Part shown: piece after piece, positions 52,860 through 62,016 of the stretch
How positions within the stretch are numbered: the first letter of the stretch is position 1
Layout of the letters: every line of letters starts with the position of its first letter
Source of the DNA: Sphingobium soli
GTDB taxonomy: Bacteria; Pseudomonadota; Alphaproteobacteria; Sphingomonadales; Sphingomonadaceae
DNA: 64,000 nucleotides
Assembly (NCBI RefSeq): GCF_020782245.1
Contig: NZ_JAJGNP010000006.1
Span: forward strand, 62,001 to 126,000
Reading direction: 5' to 3'
Program-made: the position numbers and the translations under genes
Notes under the pieces: generated by a model
What the model was told of the DNA's origin: nothing
The model's database searches: none
What the model saw: only the letters and a program-made list of their open reading frames with translations

Positions 52860-53987
52860 ATGTCACAGCCACACTCTCCGCTAAGGATCAGGCTTTTGCG
52901 CTGGTCCGCTCCGATTCTGGCAGCGCCGCTCGCGGGCTGTAACTGGGTCGTGATGAACCCGTCGGGCGATATTGCACTGCAACAGCGCGACCTGATCCTG
53001 ATTTCGACGGCGCTGATGCTGCTGATCGTGCTGCCGGTCATGGCGCTCGTCGTCGTCTTCGCCATGCGCTATCGCGCGACCAACAAGGCGACCGATGCCG
53101 ACTATGATCCCGATTGGGATCACAGCACCAAGCTGGAACTGCTGATCTGGTCGGCGCCGCTGCTGATCATCATCGCGCTGGGCGCGCTGACCTGGGTCAG
53201 CACGCACAAGCTGGACCCCTATCGGCCGCTCGACCGGATCGACGCGAAGACCGCTGTCGATCCCAAGGTCAAGCCGATGACAGTGGAAGTCGTGGCGCTC
53301 GACTGGAAATGGCTGTTTATCTATCCCGACCTTGGCGTTGCGACCGTCAACGAGTTGGTTCTGCCCACCAATGTGCCGGTGCGTTTCGACATCACCGCAT
53401 CGACCGTCATGAACAGCTTTTACGTTCCTGAACTGGCGGGCCAGATCTACGCTATGCCGGGGATGAAGACGCAGTTGCATGCCGTCGCCAACAAGCCCGT
53501 CACGGGCACCGGCTTTTCCGCCAATTATTCGGGCGCTGGCTTCACCCATATGCGCTTCGCGTACAAGGCAATGGACAAGGCCGGGTTCGACGCCTGGGCG
53601 GCGCAGGTCAGGGCCAGCAAGGTCTCGCTCGATCGCAATGTCTATCTGGCCCTCGCCAGGCCCAGCGAAAAGGCCCCGGTCGCCTATTTCGGCGCGACCG
53701 ACCCCAAGCTGTTCGATGCCATCGTCAACCTGTGCCCCAAGCCCGGCCAGCGTTGCATGAGCGAGCTTATGCACGTCGACATGATGGGCGGTGCAGGCAA
53801 GGAATCGGCGCACGACACGCAGGGCCTGCAATATGACTTCCCCAACAGCCATGTGATCGAACAGAGCGACCAGAATAAGGGGCAGGAAACCGCCCCCGAC
53901 GCGCCTGGCGCACCCGGTCCGCACCAAGAACCGGCGATCGACCACAGCAACCACAGCGGCGCTGACGCGCACGCGCAGCATCGGTAA
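52860..53987 (+). CDS. cyoA: Cytochrome o ubiquinol oxidase subunit II
   Basis: A 375-residue lipoprotein subunit. The lipobox is LAGC at residues 24-27, after a signal of 26 residues. Two helices (about 45-70 and 90-110) precede the periplasmic cupredoxin domain, which lacks the CuA ligands as expected in quinol oxidases ([37 protein letters not shown]). A C-terminal tail of about 60 residues, rich in Pro and His (five His in the last 22 residues), extends past the usual end. It is the first gene of cyoABCD-surf1-regB-regA, with cyoB 5 nt downstream. Confidence 0.95.
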   Translation: MSQPHSPLRIRLLRWSAPILAAPLAGCNWVVMNPSGDIALQQRDLILISTALMLLIVLPVMALVVVFAMRYRATNKATDADYDPDWDHSTKLELLIWSAPLLIIIALGALTWVSTHKLDPYRPLDRIDAKTAVDPKVKPMTVEVVALDWKWLFIYPDLGVATVNELVLPTNVPVRFDITASTVMNSFYVPELAGQIYAMPGMKTQLHAVANKPVTGTGFSANYSGAGFTHMRFAYKAMDKAGFDAWAAQVRASKVSLDRNVYLALARPSEKAPVAYFGATDPKLFDAIVNLCPKPGQRCMSELMHVDMMGGAGKESAHDTQGLQYDFPNSHVIEQSDQNKGQETAPDAPGAPGPHQEPAIDHSNHSGADAHAQHR

Positions 53988-53992
53988 GGCCC

Positions 53993-55993
53993 ATGACTGG
54001 TACACTCACAACAACCCAGATGATCTTCGGTCGTCTGACCTGGGACAGTTTCCCATGGCATGAACCGATCGTCGTCGCGACCTTCTGCGCCGTCGTCCTG
54101 GGCGGCGCGGCGGTGGTCGGCGCGCTCACTTATTTCCGCCTGTGGGGCTATCTCTGGAAGGAATGGTTCACCAGCGTCGATCACAAGAAGATCGGCATCA
54201 TGTACATGGTGCTGGGCCTCATCATGTTCCTGCGCGGCTTTGCCGACGCCATCATGATGCGCCTGCAACAGGCCTGGGCCTTCAACGGTTCCGAAGGCTA
54301 TCTGAACGCCCACCATTATGACCAGGTGTTCACCGCGCACGGCGTCATCATGATCTTTTTCGTGGCCATGCCCTTCATCACGGGCCTCATGAACTATATC
54401 GTCCCGCTCCAGATCGGCGCGCGCGACGTCAGCTTCCCCTTCCTCAACAATTTCAGCTTCTGGATGACGACGGGCGGCGCGGTGCTGGTGATGTGTTCGC
54501 TGTTCCTGGGCGAATTCGCCCAGACCGGGTGGCTCGCCTATCCGCCGCTGTCGGGCATAGACTACAGCCCGGCCACCGGCGTCGACTATTATATCTGGGC
54601 GCTGCAGGTGGCGGGCGTCGGCACGACATTATCGGGCATTAACCTGATCGCGACCATCGTCAAGATGCGCGCGCCGGGCATGAGCCTCATGAAGATGCCC
54701 GTCTTCACCTGGACGTCGCTGTGCGCGAACGTGCTAATCGTCGCATCCTTCCCGATCCTGACCGCCACCCTGGTCCTGCTCTCGCTCGACCGCTATGTTG
54801 GCACAAACTTCTTCACGAACGACTTCGGCGGCAACCCGATGATGTACGTGAACCTGATCTGGATCTGGGGTCATCCCGAAGTCTACATCCTCATCCTGCC
54901 GCTCTTCGGCGTCTTCTCGGAAGTCGTGTCCACCTTCTGCAGCAAGCGCCTGTTCGGCTATACCTCCATGGTCTACGCCACCTGCACCATCATGGTGCTG
55001 TCCTATCTTGTCTGGCTGCACCACTTCTTCACCATGGGATCGGGCGCCAGCGTCAACAGCTTCTTCGGCATCACGACGATGATCATCTCGATCCCGACGG
55101 GTGCGAAGCTGTTCAACTGGCTCTTCACCATGTATCGCGGCCGCATCCGGTTCGAATTGCCGATGATGTGGGCGGTTGCCTTCATGCTGACCTTCACCGT
55201 CGGTGGCATGACCGGCGTCCTGCTTGCGGTGCCGCCTGCGGACTTCGTGCTCCACAATTCCCTGTTCCTGATCGCGCACTTCCATAATGTGATCATCGGC
55301 GGCGTGCTGTTCGGCCTGTTCGCGGCGATCAACTATTGGTGGCCCAAGGCGTTCGGTTTCCGCCTGAACCAGTTCTGGGGCAAGGTCAGCTTCTGGTGCT
55401 GGAACATCGGTTTCTGGCTGGCCTTCGGTCCGCTCTATGTCCTGGGCCTGATGGGCGTCACCCGCCGCATGCGCGTGTTCGACGATCCGTCGCTGCAAAT
55501 CTGGTTCGTCATCGCCGCGATCGGCGCCGCCATCATCGCAGCGGGCATCGGCGCCATGCTCATCCAGTTCGCCTGGTCGATCTGGAAGCGCAAGGAACTG
55601 GCGGTCGAGGGCGATCCCTGGGATGGGCGCACGCTCGAATGGGCGACCAGTTCGCCACCGCCGGAATATAATTTTGCCTTCACGCCGGTCGTCCACGACG
55701 CCGACAGCTGGGCGGATATGAAGAAGCACGGCTATCAGCGCCCCGTCACCGGCTTCAAGGCGATCCACATGCCCAGCAGCACCGGCACCGGCGTCATCCT
55801 CGCCGCCCTGTCGACGCTCTGCGGCTTTGCCCTCATCTGGTACATCTGGTGGCTGGCAGGGCTTGGCTTCATCGGCATCGTGGCGGTCGCGATCGCCCAT
55901 ACCTTCAACTACAAGCGCGACTTCTACATTCCCGTAGAGGAAGTGACGCGCACCGAGGAAGAGCGTACGCGCATCCTCGCGGCGGGAGTCTGA
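53993..55993 (+). CDS. cyoB: Cytochrome o ubiquinol oxidase subunit I
   Basis: A 666-residue heme-copper oxidase subunit that reduces oxygen and pumps protons. It follows E. coli CyoB closely: [14 protein letters not shown] and [11 protein letters not shown] carry the quinol-site residues and a low-spin heme His. [12 protein letters not shown] holds the CuB His and its cross-linked Tyr, LHHFFTMG two further CuB His ligands, and [12 protein letters not shown] the high-spin and second low-spin heme His. The C-terminal [22 protein letters not shown] is also conserved. Whether heme O or heme A fills the site cannot be read here; SURF1 is in the operon but no cyoE. Confidence 0.97.
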   Translation: MTGTLTTTQMIFGRLTWDSFPWHEPIVVATFCAVVLGGAAVVGALTYFRLWGYLWKEWFTSVDHKKIGIMYMVLGLIMFLRGFADAIMMRLQQAWAFNGSEGYLNAHHYDQVFTAHGVIMIFFVAMPFITGLMNYIVPLQIGARDVSFPFLNNFSFWMTTGGAVLVMCSLFLGEFAQTGWLAYPPLSGIDYSPATGVDYYIWALQVAGVGTTLSGINLIATIVKMRAPGMSLMKMPVFTWTSLCANVLIVASFPILTATLVLLSLDRYVGTNFFTNDFGGNPMMYVNLIWIWGHPEVYILILPLFGVFSEVVSTFCSKRLFGYTSMVYATCTIMVLSYLVWLHHFFTMGSGASVNSFFGITTMIISIPTGAKLFNWLFTMYRGRIRFELPMMWAVAFMLTFTVGGMTGVLLAVPPADFVLHNSLFLIAHFHNVIIGGVLFGLFAAINYWWPKAFGFRLNQFWGKVSFWCWNIGFWLAFGPLYVLGLMGVTRRMRVFDDPSLQIWFVIAAIGAAIIAAGIGAMLIQFAWSIWKRKELAVEGDPWDGRTLEWATSSPPPEYNFAFTPVVHDADSWADMKKHGYQRPVTGFKAIHMPSSTGTGVILAALSTLCGFALIWYIWWLAGLGFIGIVAVAIAHTFNYKRDFYIPVEEVTRTEEERTRILAAGV

Positions 55994-55998
55994 TCCAT

Positions 55999-56628
55999 AT
56001 GAGCAGCGCAACTGCAAACGCGCCAGCGGAGCCTCGGGCCTATCATCTGCCCGAGGAACCCCACCTCCACGAAGGCCACAGCACCATGCTGGGCTTCTGG
56101 ATGTATCTGATGAGCGACTGCCTCATCTTCGCCATCCTGTTCGCCACCTATGCGGTGCTCGGCGGCAGCTATGCCGGCGGGCCGGGTCCCAAGGACCTGT
56201 TCGATCTCAACCTCATCGCGCTCAACACCGCGATGCTGCTGTTTTCATCCATCACCTATGGCTTTGCCATGCTGGCGATGGAAAAGAACCGCATCAGCGC
56301 GACGCAGGGCTGGCTGTTCGTCACCCTGTTGTTCGGCGGCGCCTTCCTCTTCATTGAACTCTATGAATTTTCGCACCTGATCCATGAAGGCGCAGGCCCG
56401 ACGCGCTCGGCCTTCCTGTCGTCCTTCTTCACGCTGGTCGGCACGCACGGCCTGCACGTCACCTTCGGATCGATCTGGCTGGTGACATTGATGGTCCAGG
56501 TCGCGAAGAAAGGCCTCATTCCCGCCAACAAGCGCCGCCTGATGTGCCTGTCGATGTTCTGGCACTTTCTCGACGTCATCTGGATCGGCGTCTTCACCTT
56601 TGTCTATCTGATGGGAGTCCTGCGGTGA
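55999..56628 (+). CDS. cyoC: Cytochrome o ubiquinol oxidase subunit III
   Basis: A 209-residue membrane subunit with five helices. GFWMYLMSDCLIFAILFATYAVL starts helix 1, ELYEFSHLIHEGAGP carries the conserved Glu and His loop, and FFTLVGTHGLHVTFGSIWL, then MFWHFLDVIWIGVFTFVYLMG, are the usual subunit III signatures. The ATG at 55999 lies 5 nt after the cyoB stop; longer in-frame extensions run through cyoB and are rejected. Its stop overlaps the GTG start of cyoD by 4 nt, so the pair is translationally coupled. It stabilises subunit I and helps assembly of the quinol oxidase. Confidence 0.95.
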   Translation: MSSATANAPAEPRAYHLPEEPHLHEGHSTMLGFWMYLMSDCLIFAILFATYAVLGGSYAGGPGPKDLFDLNLIALNTAMLLFSSITYGFAMLAMEKNRISATQGWLFVTLLFGGAFLFIELYEFSHLIHEGAGPTRSAFLSSFFTLVGTHGLHVTFGSIWLVTLMVQVAKKGLIPANKRRLMCLSMFWHFLDVIWIGVFTFVYLMGVLR

Positions 56629-57071
56629 GCGACGCCGTCCACAGCCACAACGCCCATGGACATGGGGCTGATCATCATGACGATCATCATGAAGAAGGCG
56701 CGCATGGCAGCTTTCGCAGCTACATGATCGGCTTTGCCCTGTCGGTCATACTGACGGCCATCCCCTTCTGGCTGGTGATGACCGGGACGCTGGCCGATGC
56801 GCAGGTCACCGGCTTCATCATCCTGGCCTTCGCAGCGGTCCAGGTGGTCGTGCACATGATCTACTTCCTGCACATGAACAGCCGCGTCGAAGGCGGCTGG
56901 TCGTTCATGGCGATGATGCTGACCATCGTGCTGGTCGTCATCGTCCTGTCGGGCTCGATGTGGGTCATGTATCACCTCAATGCGAACATGATGCCGCATG
57001 CCGACATGCAGATGGATATGGGTTCGACGCAGGAAATGCGTATGTCCAACGAAATGAGCGAGATGCCGTGA
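56625..57071 (+). CDS. cyoD: Cytochrome o ubiquinol oxidase subunit IV with His/Met-rich ends
   Basis: A 148-residue subunit with three helices (GFALSVILTAIPFWLV, FIILAFAAVQVVVHMIYFLHM, MLTIVLVVIVLSGSMWVMYHL), the family core. E. coli CyoD has about 109 residues; here extra sequence sits at both ends. The first 28 residues contain nine His (HGHGADHHDDHHEEGAHG), and the last 30 contain nine Met (MPHADMQMDMGS, then EMRMSNEMSEMP). Such ends resemble copper-binding tails. Start is GTG at 56625, overlapping the cyoC stop, with GGGAG upstream. Its own stop overlaps the GTG start of the SURF1 gene. Confidence 0.92.
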   Translation: MSDAVHSHNAHGHGADHHDDHHEEGAHGSFRSYMIGFALSVILTAIPFWLVMTGTLADAQVTGFIILAFAAVQVVVHMIYFLHMNSRVEGGWSFMAMMLTIVLVVIVLSGSMWVMYHLNANMMPHADMQMDMGSTQEMRMSNEMSEMP

Positions 57072-57793
57072 TATCGCCCGAGACCGGGGAGCGCCGCCGG
57101 CGGTCCCCGGGCTTCCTGATCGGCCTGACGCTGATCGCCCTGCTTCTCTTTTCCGGATTCTGCGCCCTGGGCGCGTGGCAGGTCCAGCGCCTCGGCTGGA
57201 AGCGGGACCTCATCGCCCGGGTGGATACCCGGATCCATGCCACACCCGTGCCCGCTCCCGCCAAAGCCGATCCATCCGACGAATATCGGCATATATTTGC
57301 AACCGGCACCTTCCTTCATGATCGCAGCACATTGGTTCAGGCAGCGACGGTCCGCGGCGCGGGCTATTGGGTCCTTACCCCCTTGCGGCAGCGGGACGGC
57401 GCGCTTCTAGTGATCAATCGCGGTTTTGTGCCGCCCGATGCGAAGACCCGGTATGATCGTCCCGCAGGGCAAGTGACGGTGACGGGCCTGCTGCGCCTGT
57501 CCGAACCGGGCGGTGGTTTCTTGCGCGCCAATGATCCATCCAACGATCGCTGGTATTCGCGCGACATTGCCGCGATCGCCACCGCGCGGCGGCTGGCGCC
57601 AGCCGTCACCAGCTATTTCATTGATGCGCAGGCTGAACCCTTCCCCGACCGGTTGCCCGTCGGGGGGCTGACCGTGGTCCGCTTTCCCAACAACCACCTG
57701 CAATATGCCATCACCTGGTTCGCTCTGGCGATCATGACGGTTGCAGCCTACATCATCGTCATGCGGCACACGGCAACCGACAAGCGCCCATGA
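57068..57793 (+). CDS. SURF1 family oxidase assembly protein
   Basis: A 241-residue membrane protein. An N-terminal helix (LIGLTLIALLLFSGFCALGAWQVQRLGWKRDLI) and a C-terminal helix (YAITWFALAIMTVAAYIIVMRH) flank a periplasmic domain; ALGAWQVQRLGWK, GYWVLTPLRQRDGALLVINRGFVP and FPNNHLQYAITWF are SURF1 signatures. SURF1 helps insert heme A into subunit I of aa3-type oxidases. Its place here suggests a role in assembling this quinol oxidase. The GTG start at 57068 overlaps the cyoD stop, and its own stop overlaps regB by 4 nt (ATGA). Confidence 0.92.
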   Translation: MISPETGERRRRSPGFLIGLTLIALLLFSGFCALGAWQVQRLGWKRDLIARVDTRIHATPVPAPAKADPSDEYRHIFATGTFLHDRSTLVQAATVRGAGYWVLTPLRQRDGALLVINRGFVPPDAKTRYDRPAGQVTVTGLLRLSEPGGGFLRANDPSNDRWYSRDIAAIATARRLAPAVTSYFIDAQAEPFPDRLPVGGLTVVRFPNNHLQYAITWFALAIMTVAAYIIVMRHTATDKRP

Positions 57794-59115
57794 CCAGCCC
57801 CGCGCCGACCCGCGCGCGCTGGCTCCCGAGCCGCTGGCCGGCCGACGCCGCCGGGCGCAAGAATATGGTCCTGCTGGTCCAGTTGCGCTGGATCGCCATT
57901 GCCGGTCAAATCGCCACCATCTTGCTGGTGCATTTTGGCATGGGCATCCGCCTGCCGATCCTGCCCATGCTCGTCGTCCCCTGCATCGCAGCGGCCATGA
58001 ATTTGGGCAGCATATTGGTTGTGCGCGGGCGCACCGATATCAGCCATGCCGAATTGTTCCTCGCCCTCCTCTTCGATGTCGTGGCTTTGACAACGCAGCT
58101 TTATCTCAGCGGCGGGGCGACCAATCCCTTCATCTCCCTCTATCTGGTGCAGGTGGCGCTCGGCGCCATGCTGCTGCATCATTGGAGCGCGTGGGGCATC
58201 GTGGCCATGTCGGCGCTCTGCGCTGCCGGGCTGACCTTCGTCTACCGGCCGCTCGACCTTACCGAAATGCTCGAAGGCCGTTTGTTCGACCTGCATATCC
58301 TTGGCACCTGGGTCTGTTTCGTGATGATCGCGGTGCTGCTGGTGCTGTTCATGACCCGCATCAACCGCAATCTGCAGGATCGCGAAACCTATATGGCCAA
58401 GATGCGGCAACATGCGGCGGAAGAAGAGCATATCGTTCGCATGGGGCTGCTCGCGTCGGGTGCCGCGCATGAACTGGGCACGCCGCTGGCGCAACTGGCC
58501 GTGGTGCTGGGCGACTGGCGACACATGCCCGAAATCAACCGCCATCCGACCCTTATGGAAGAGGTTGGCGAGATGCAGGCCGCCGTGCAGCGCTGCAAAA
58601 CGATCCTCAGCGGCATCCTTCTGTCCGCGGGCGAAGCGCGCGGCGAAGCGCCGATGGTAACCGACGTGCGCGCGTTCATCGACCACATCGCCCAGCAATG
58701 GCGTGATGCCAATCCTGACCTGCCGCTGCGCTGCGATTTCGGCCCGCATGATTATCCGCGCATCATCGCCGATCCGGTCATCCGCCAAGCCGTGACCAAT
58801 CTTCTCGACAATGCGCGCGAAGCCGGGGCGACCTATATCAATCTGATGGTCAGCCGGGACAGGGAATGGCTCCACATGGCGGTCCGCGACAATGGGCGGG
58901 GCTTCAGCACGGATATGCTGGCCGACTTCGGCAAGCCCTATCGATCGAGCAAGGATCGGCAGGGCAGCGGCCTTGGCCTGTTTCTGGTCGTGAATGTGGT
59001 GCGCAAACTGGGCGGCCGCGTGGACGCCAGCAATGGCGCGGACGGCGGCGCGATGGTCCAGATGCGTCTACCGCTTTCGACCGTCGCTCTGGAGGAGGAT
59101 GGCGATGTCGACTGA
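57790..59115 (+). CDS. regB: RegB/PrrB/ActS-type redox sensor histidine kinase
   Basis: A 441-residue membrane kinase with about six helices (residues 28-190). GGATNPF at residues 108-114 is the quinone-binding motif of RegB. The phosphorylation helix has His227 in ASGAAHELGTPLAQL, and Cys269 in AVQRCKTIL corresponds to the redox-active cysteine known in Rhodobacter RegB (position judged from context). The ATPase domain is complete: LLDNAREAG (N box), VRDNGRGF (G1) and GSGLGLFLV (G2). It overlaps the SURF1 gene by 4 nt and the regA start by 11 nt. It would sense the quinone redox state produced by the oxidase encoded upstream. Confidence 0.92.
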   Translation: MTSPAPTRARWLPSRWPADAAGRKNMVLLVQLRWIAIAGQIATILLVHFGMGIRLPILPMLVVPCIAAAMNLGSILVVRGRTDISHAELFLALLFDVVALTTQLYLSGGATNPFISLYLVQVALGAMLLHHWSAWGIVAMSALCAAGLTFVYRPLDLTEMLEGRLFDLHILGTWVCFVMIAVLLVLFMTRINRNLQDRETYMAKMRQHAAEEEHIVRMGLLASGAAHELGTPLAQLAVVLGDWRHMPEINRHPTLMEEVGEMQAAVQRCKTILSGILLSAGEARGEAPMVTDVRAFIDHIAQQWRDANPDLPLRCDFGPHDYPRIIADPVIRQAVTNLLDNAREAGATYINLMVSRDREWLHMAVRDNGRGFSTDMLADFGKPYRSSKDRQGSGLGLFLVVNVVRKLGGRVDASNGADGGAMVQMRLPLSTVALEEDGDVD

Positions 59116-59638
59116 CAAGCAATTGCTGATCGTGGAGGATGACGAAGGATTTGCGCGCACGCTGAAGCGCTCCTTTGAGCGGCGGGGCTACGACGTCTTG
59201 TCGGCCAACAGCCTGGAGACGGTGACGGTCCTGCTGGCGTCACACCGCCCTGGCTTTGCCGTCGTCGATCTCAAGCTTGGCGCGCAATCGGGCCTTGCCT
59301 GCGTCCAGGCGCTGCACGCGCATGATCCTGCCATGGTGATCGTGGTCCTGACAGGCTTTGCCAGCATTGCGACGGCTGTCGAAGCAATCAAGCTGGGTGC
59401 CACCAACTATCTCGCCAAACCCTCCAACAGCGACGATATAGAGGCCGCTTTCGCGCGTTCGGACGGAAACCCGGATGCGCCGCTCGCCCCTCGGCCAACC
59501 AGTATCAAGACGCTGGAATGGGAGCATATCCACGAAGTGCTCAAGGATAGCGACTTCAACATATCGGAGGCGGCCCGGCGCCTGGGCATGCATCGCCGCA
59601 CACTCGCGCGCAAGCTCGCCAAGCGTCAGGTCGGCTAG
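59105..59638 (+). CDS. regA: RegA/PrrA/ActR-type response regulator
   Basis: A 177-residue regulator with a receiver domain (residues 6-118; acidic VEDDE, phospho-acceptor Asp55 in AVVDLKLG, Lys in YLAKPSNSDD) and a Fis-type HTH (about 135-177; EWEHIHEVLKDSDFNISEAARRLGMHRRTLARKL) that is almost invariant among RegA proteins. Start is set at ATG 59105 because GGAGGAGG at 59091-59098 lies 6 nt upstream; an ATG at 59099 abuts the ribosome-binding site. It is the last gene of the oxidase operon. The known RegA regulon includes oxidases, hydrogenases and carbon-fixation genes; local targets are unknown. Confidence 0.93.
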   Translation: MSTDKQLLIVEDDEGFARTLKRSFERRGYDVLSANSLETVTVLLASHRPGFAVVDLKLGAQSGLACVQALHAHDPAMVIVVLTGFASIATAVEAIKLGATNYLAKPSNSDDIEAAFARSDGNPDAPLAPRPTSIKTLEWEHIHEVLKDSDFNISEAARRLGMHRRTLARKLAKRQVG

Positions 59639-59706
59639 ACAAGGCCGGATCGTTGTTCCGCCACTGACGTTATGGTTGGATGCCGACAGGCGCAAAGGGG
59701 GACAGC

Positions 59707-60726
59707 ATGGCCGACATGTTCAAGACATGGCGCAAGGCGACACGGCTGGCGCAGAAGCGGCGCCCGATTTCAGCAGCTTTGGCCTTACAGGATTTGTTCA
59801 AGCCCGCCGCTTCGGCGCGCGTTCGCAAGCGGTCCAAGCCGCAACCAGGCCCCCAGGAAACGCGGCCGAACCCAGGCAGTTTTATCACCGCAAAGCATAA
59901 GAGCCGATATGGCGTCATCGCCTACCGTCTTTACACTCCGGTCGGCTCGTCCCGGCGTCGCATGCCGCTGCTCGTCATGCTGCACGGCTGCACCCAGACG
60001 GCGGAAGACTTTGCGACAGGCACGCGCATGAATCAGCTCGCCGACGAGCTTGGCGTGCTGGTGCTCTATCCCGAACAGTCGCAGAAGGCCAATTTCGCGC
60101 GCTGCTGGAATTGGCACACACCCGAAAATCAAAGTGCAGGCGCTGGTGAAGCCGGCATGATCGCTTCGCTGACGCGCCACGTCATCGGCCTTTGCAACGC
60201 TAATCCTGCCCGCATCTATATTGCCGGCATATCGGCAGGCGGCGCGGCCGCGGCGATCATCGGCGCCGCCTATCCTCGGCTATATGTTGCGATCGGCGTC
60301 CATTCCGGCGTTGCTGTGGGAGATATCCAGACCCTGCGATCGGCGCTGACGGCCATGCAAGGCAAGGGGGGCGCGCGGCCAACGGGCAAGCTTCCGCGGC
60401 AATTGCCCACCATCGTCTTTCACGGCGATCAGGACAAGGTCGTACACCCGTCCAATGCCGGAGGCTTCCTGCATAATCTGGAACGCGCCGCCATGGGACC
60501 GCTGACGCTGCGGACCGTAACGGGCATGTCCGACGGCGGCCGCGCCTTCACGCGCCGTGTCTTTCAGGGTCGAGCGGGAAGCGCCTTGTTAGAGGAATGG
60601 ATCGTCCACGGTAGCGGCCATGGCTGGTCGGGCGGCAGTCCGCTGGGGTCGCATACCGATCCTGCCGGACCGGATGCATCGCGCGAGATGCTGCGCTTCT
60701 TTCTCGCTCGCAGACGGGGCGTCTGA
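59707..60726 (+). CDS. PHB depolymerase family (LpqC-like) esterase
   Basis: A 339-residue alpha/beta-hydrolase. MPLLVMLHGCTQTAEDFATGTRMNQLADE is the oxyanion and N-terminal signature of the esterase/PHB-depolymerase family. GISAGGAAA holds the nucleophile Ser in the lipase box, HGDQDKVVHPSNA the Asp, and HGSGHGWSGG the His. It has no signal peptide; the first 65 residues are basic and low-complexity. The ATG at 59707 follows AAAGGGGGA; a frame from 59680 is not supported. It may cut short esters or polyhydroxyalkanoate oligomers. It is unrelated in sequence to the PhaZ gene at 835-2058. Confidence 0.85.
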   Translation: MADMFKTWRKATRLAQKRRPISAALALQDLFKPAASARVRKRSKPQPGPQETRPNPGSFITAKHKSRYGVIAYRLYTPVGSSRRRMPLLVMLHGCTQTAEDFATGTRMNQLADELGVLVLYPEQSQKANFARCWNWHTPENQSAGAGEAGMIASLTRHVIGLCNANPARIYIAGISAGGAAAAIIGAAYPRLYVAIGVHSGVAVGDIQTLRSALTAMQGKGGARPTGKLPRQLPTIVFHGDQDKVVHPSNAGGFLHNLERAAMGPLTLRTVTGMSDGGRAFTRRVFQGRAGSALLEEWIVHGSGHGWSGGSPLGSHTDPAGPDASREMLRFFLARRRGV

Positions 60727-60816
60727 CCTGCTCCCCACCTCCATAAACCGGCAGCGATCGGCCACTAGACACCGCAGGTCCGCCGCGCTGGCGCTTCCGA
60801 AAGAAACCGTGAGATT

Positions 60817-60889
60817 GGAGCGGGTGAGGGGAATCGAACCCCCGTCGTCAGCTTGGGAAGCTGCTGCTCTACCATTGAGCTACACCCGC
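60817..60889 (-). tRNA. tRNA-Gly(CCC)
   Basis: A complete cloverleaf on the minus strand: acceptor GCGGGTG pairs with CACCCGC, D arm GCTC/GAGC, anticodon loop TTCCCAA giving CCC, T arm with GTTCGATTCC. The discriminator T and CCA end are encoded (60817-60820). It lies between the esterase and the KDG kinase gene. Confidence 0.95.
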
Positions 60890-60925
60890 GAGGCTGAAGC
60901 TCAATGGCGCAGCGGCCCGATACTG

Positions 60926-61849
60926 TCAACGGGCGTCATATGGGGCGTTGGCGTCCTTGTCCGGGATCGCGCCGCGCCGGCCGATATTCCATCCGGCAAG
61001 GCGATGGCCGGCCAAAGCCGCTTCGAGCGGAGAGGATGCGGCGAGCCGGGCATGAAGATAGCCGGCATTGAACGCATCGCCCGCGCCACTCGAATCGACC
61101 ACGTCAATCCGGCGTGGTGGAGGGACCTGCTGGCCATCGACCAGACACCCGTCGCCGCCCAGCTTCACGATGATTTCACGCCCCTCGCCCGCGCCCCAGC
61201 GGGCAGCCGCGTCGGCCGCGTCGTCGGCCTCGCCCATCTCGACCTCGTCGGCCAGCGTGGGCAAGCCCATATCCGCCATCGCGATCGCGCGATCCCTCCA
61301 GTGCCGCGCCGTCGCTACATCGGGCCAGAGCCGCGCCCGGTAATTACCGTCGAACGCCACGCGCCCGCCATTGGCCCGCACTTGTTCGCACAGCGCCAGC
61401 AGCGCTTCGCGCCCTTCATCGGGAAGAATGGCCAGCGTGATGAGCGAGAAGTAGAGCAGGTCAGACTGCGCCGCTTTTGCCACCATCATATCGCTGTCGG
61501 GCAAGGCGAACATGCGCCGCGCGGCCGCTTCACTGCGCCAATAGTGAAAGCTGCGTTCACCCGCGGCATCCGTCTCGATCGCATACAGGCCGGGCAGGCG
61601 ATCGGCCGCAGCCAGAACGAGCTGCGTATCCACGCCTTCCGCCTGCCATTGCGCGATAAGATGCGCGCTCATCGGATCGGTGCCAAGCGCGCTCGCCAAC
61701 CGAACCTTATCCCCGAAACGGGCAAGATGAACGGCCGTATTGATGACGTCCCCGCCATAGCGCAAATTCCAGCTGTCGCCGTCACCATGGCTGAGTTCCA
61801 GCATCGCTTCGCCGATGACCGTGATGACCGTCCCTGCCTTCATTTCCAT
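60926..61849 (-). CDS. kdgK: PfkB-type sugar kinase, probably 2-keto-3-deoxygluconate kinase
   Basis: A 307-residue ribokinase-family enzyme. ITVIGEAMLELSH at the N-terminus, GGDVINTAVHLARFG for sugar binding, YWRSEAAARRMF (the KDG-carboxylate region in KdgK), FDGNYRARLWPD, and the PfkB ATP signature DSSGAGDAFNAGYL with catalytic Asp are all present. The reaction inferred is phosphorylation of 2-keto-3-deoxygluconate to KDPG, feeding the Entner-Doudoroff pathway. No KDPG aldolase or uronate gene is nearby. ATG codons at 61849 and 61843 both fit. It is divergent from the hybrid kinase gene. Confidence 0.87.
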   Translation of the reverse strand: MEMKAGTVITVIGEAMLELSHGDGDSWNLRYGGDVINTAVHLARFGDKVRLASALGTDPMSAHLIAQWQAEGVDTQLVLAAADRLPGLYAIETDAAGERSFHYWRSEAAARRMFALPDSDMMVAKAAQSDLLYFSLITLAILPDEGREALLALCEQVRANGGRVAFDGNYRARLWPDVATARHWRDRAIAMADMGLPTLADEVEMGEADDAADAAARWGAGEGREIIVKLGGDGCLVDGQQVPPPRRIDVVDSSGAGDAFNAGYLHARLAASSPLEAALAGHRLAGWNIGRRGAIPDKDANAPYDAR

Positions 61850-61939
61850 GCCTTGGCTGCTCCTTGATCCGCGCCTGCGTGGTGGGCAGAGGTGGTCGCC
61901 AAGTCAAGTCGCCTTGCCCGGCGCACCCGCATCTCGACG

Positions 61940-61964
61940 GGAACGATCGGGGACACGGGACGTT
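61940..61964 (+). promoter_or_regulatory. Perfect EcfG-type promoter
   Basis: GGAAC at 61940-61944, exactly 16 nt, CGTT at 61961-61964: a full match to the EcfG consensus. The start of transcription would be near 61971, about 46 nt before the ATG of the hybrid histidine kinase. Confidence 0.8.
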
Positions 61965-62016
61965 TTGCTCAGGCAAAAGCAGGTTCGCTCGGGCCAGCGA
62001 ACCATAAGGGGACTAA

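Noticed and set aside
54734..56017. A 427-codon open frame antisense to cyoB
   Set aside because: cyoB is complete and highly conserved on the other strand; the frame is a shadow.
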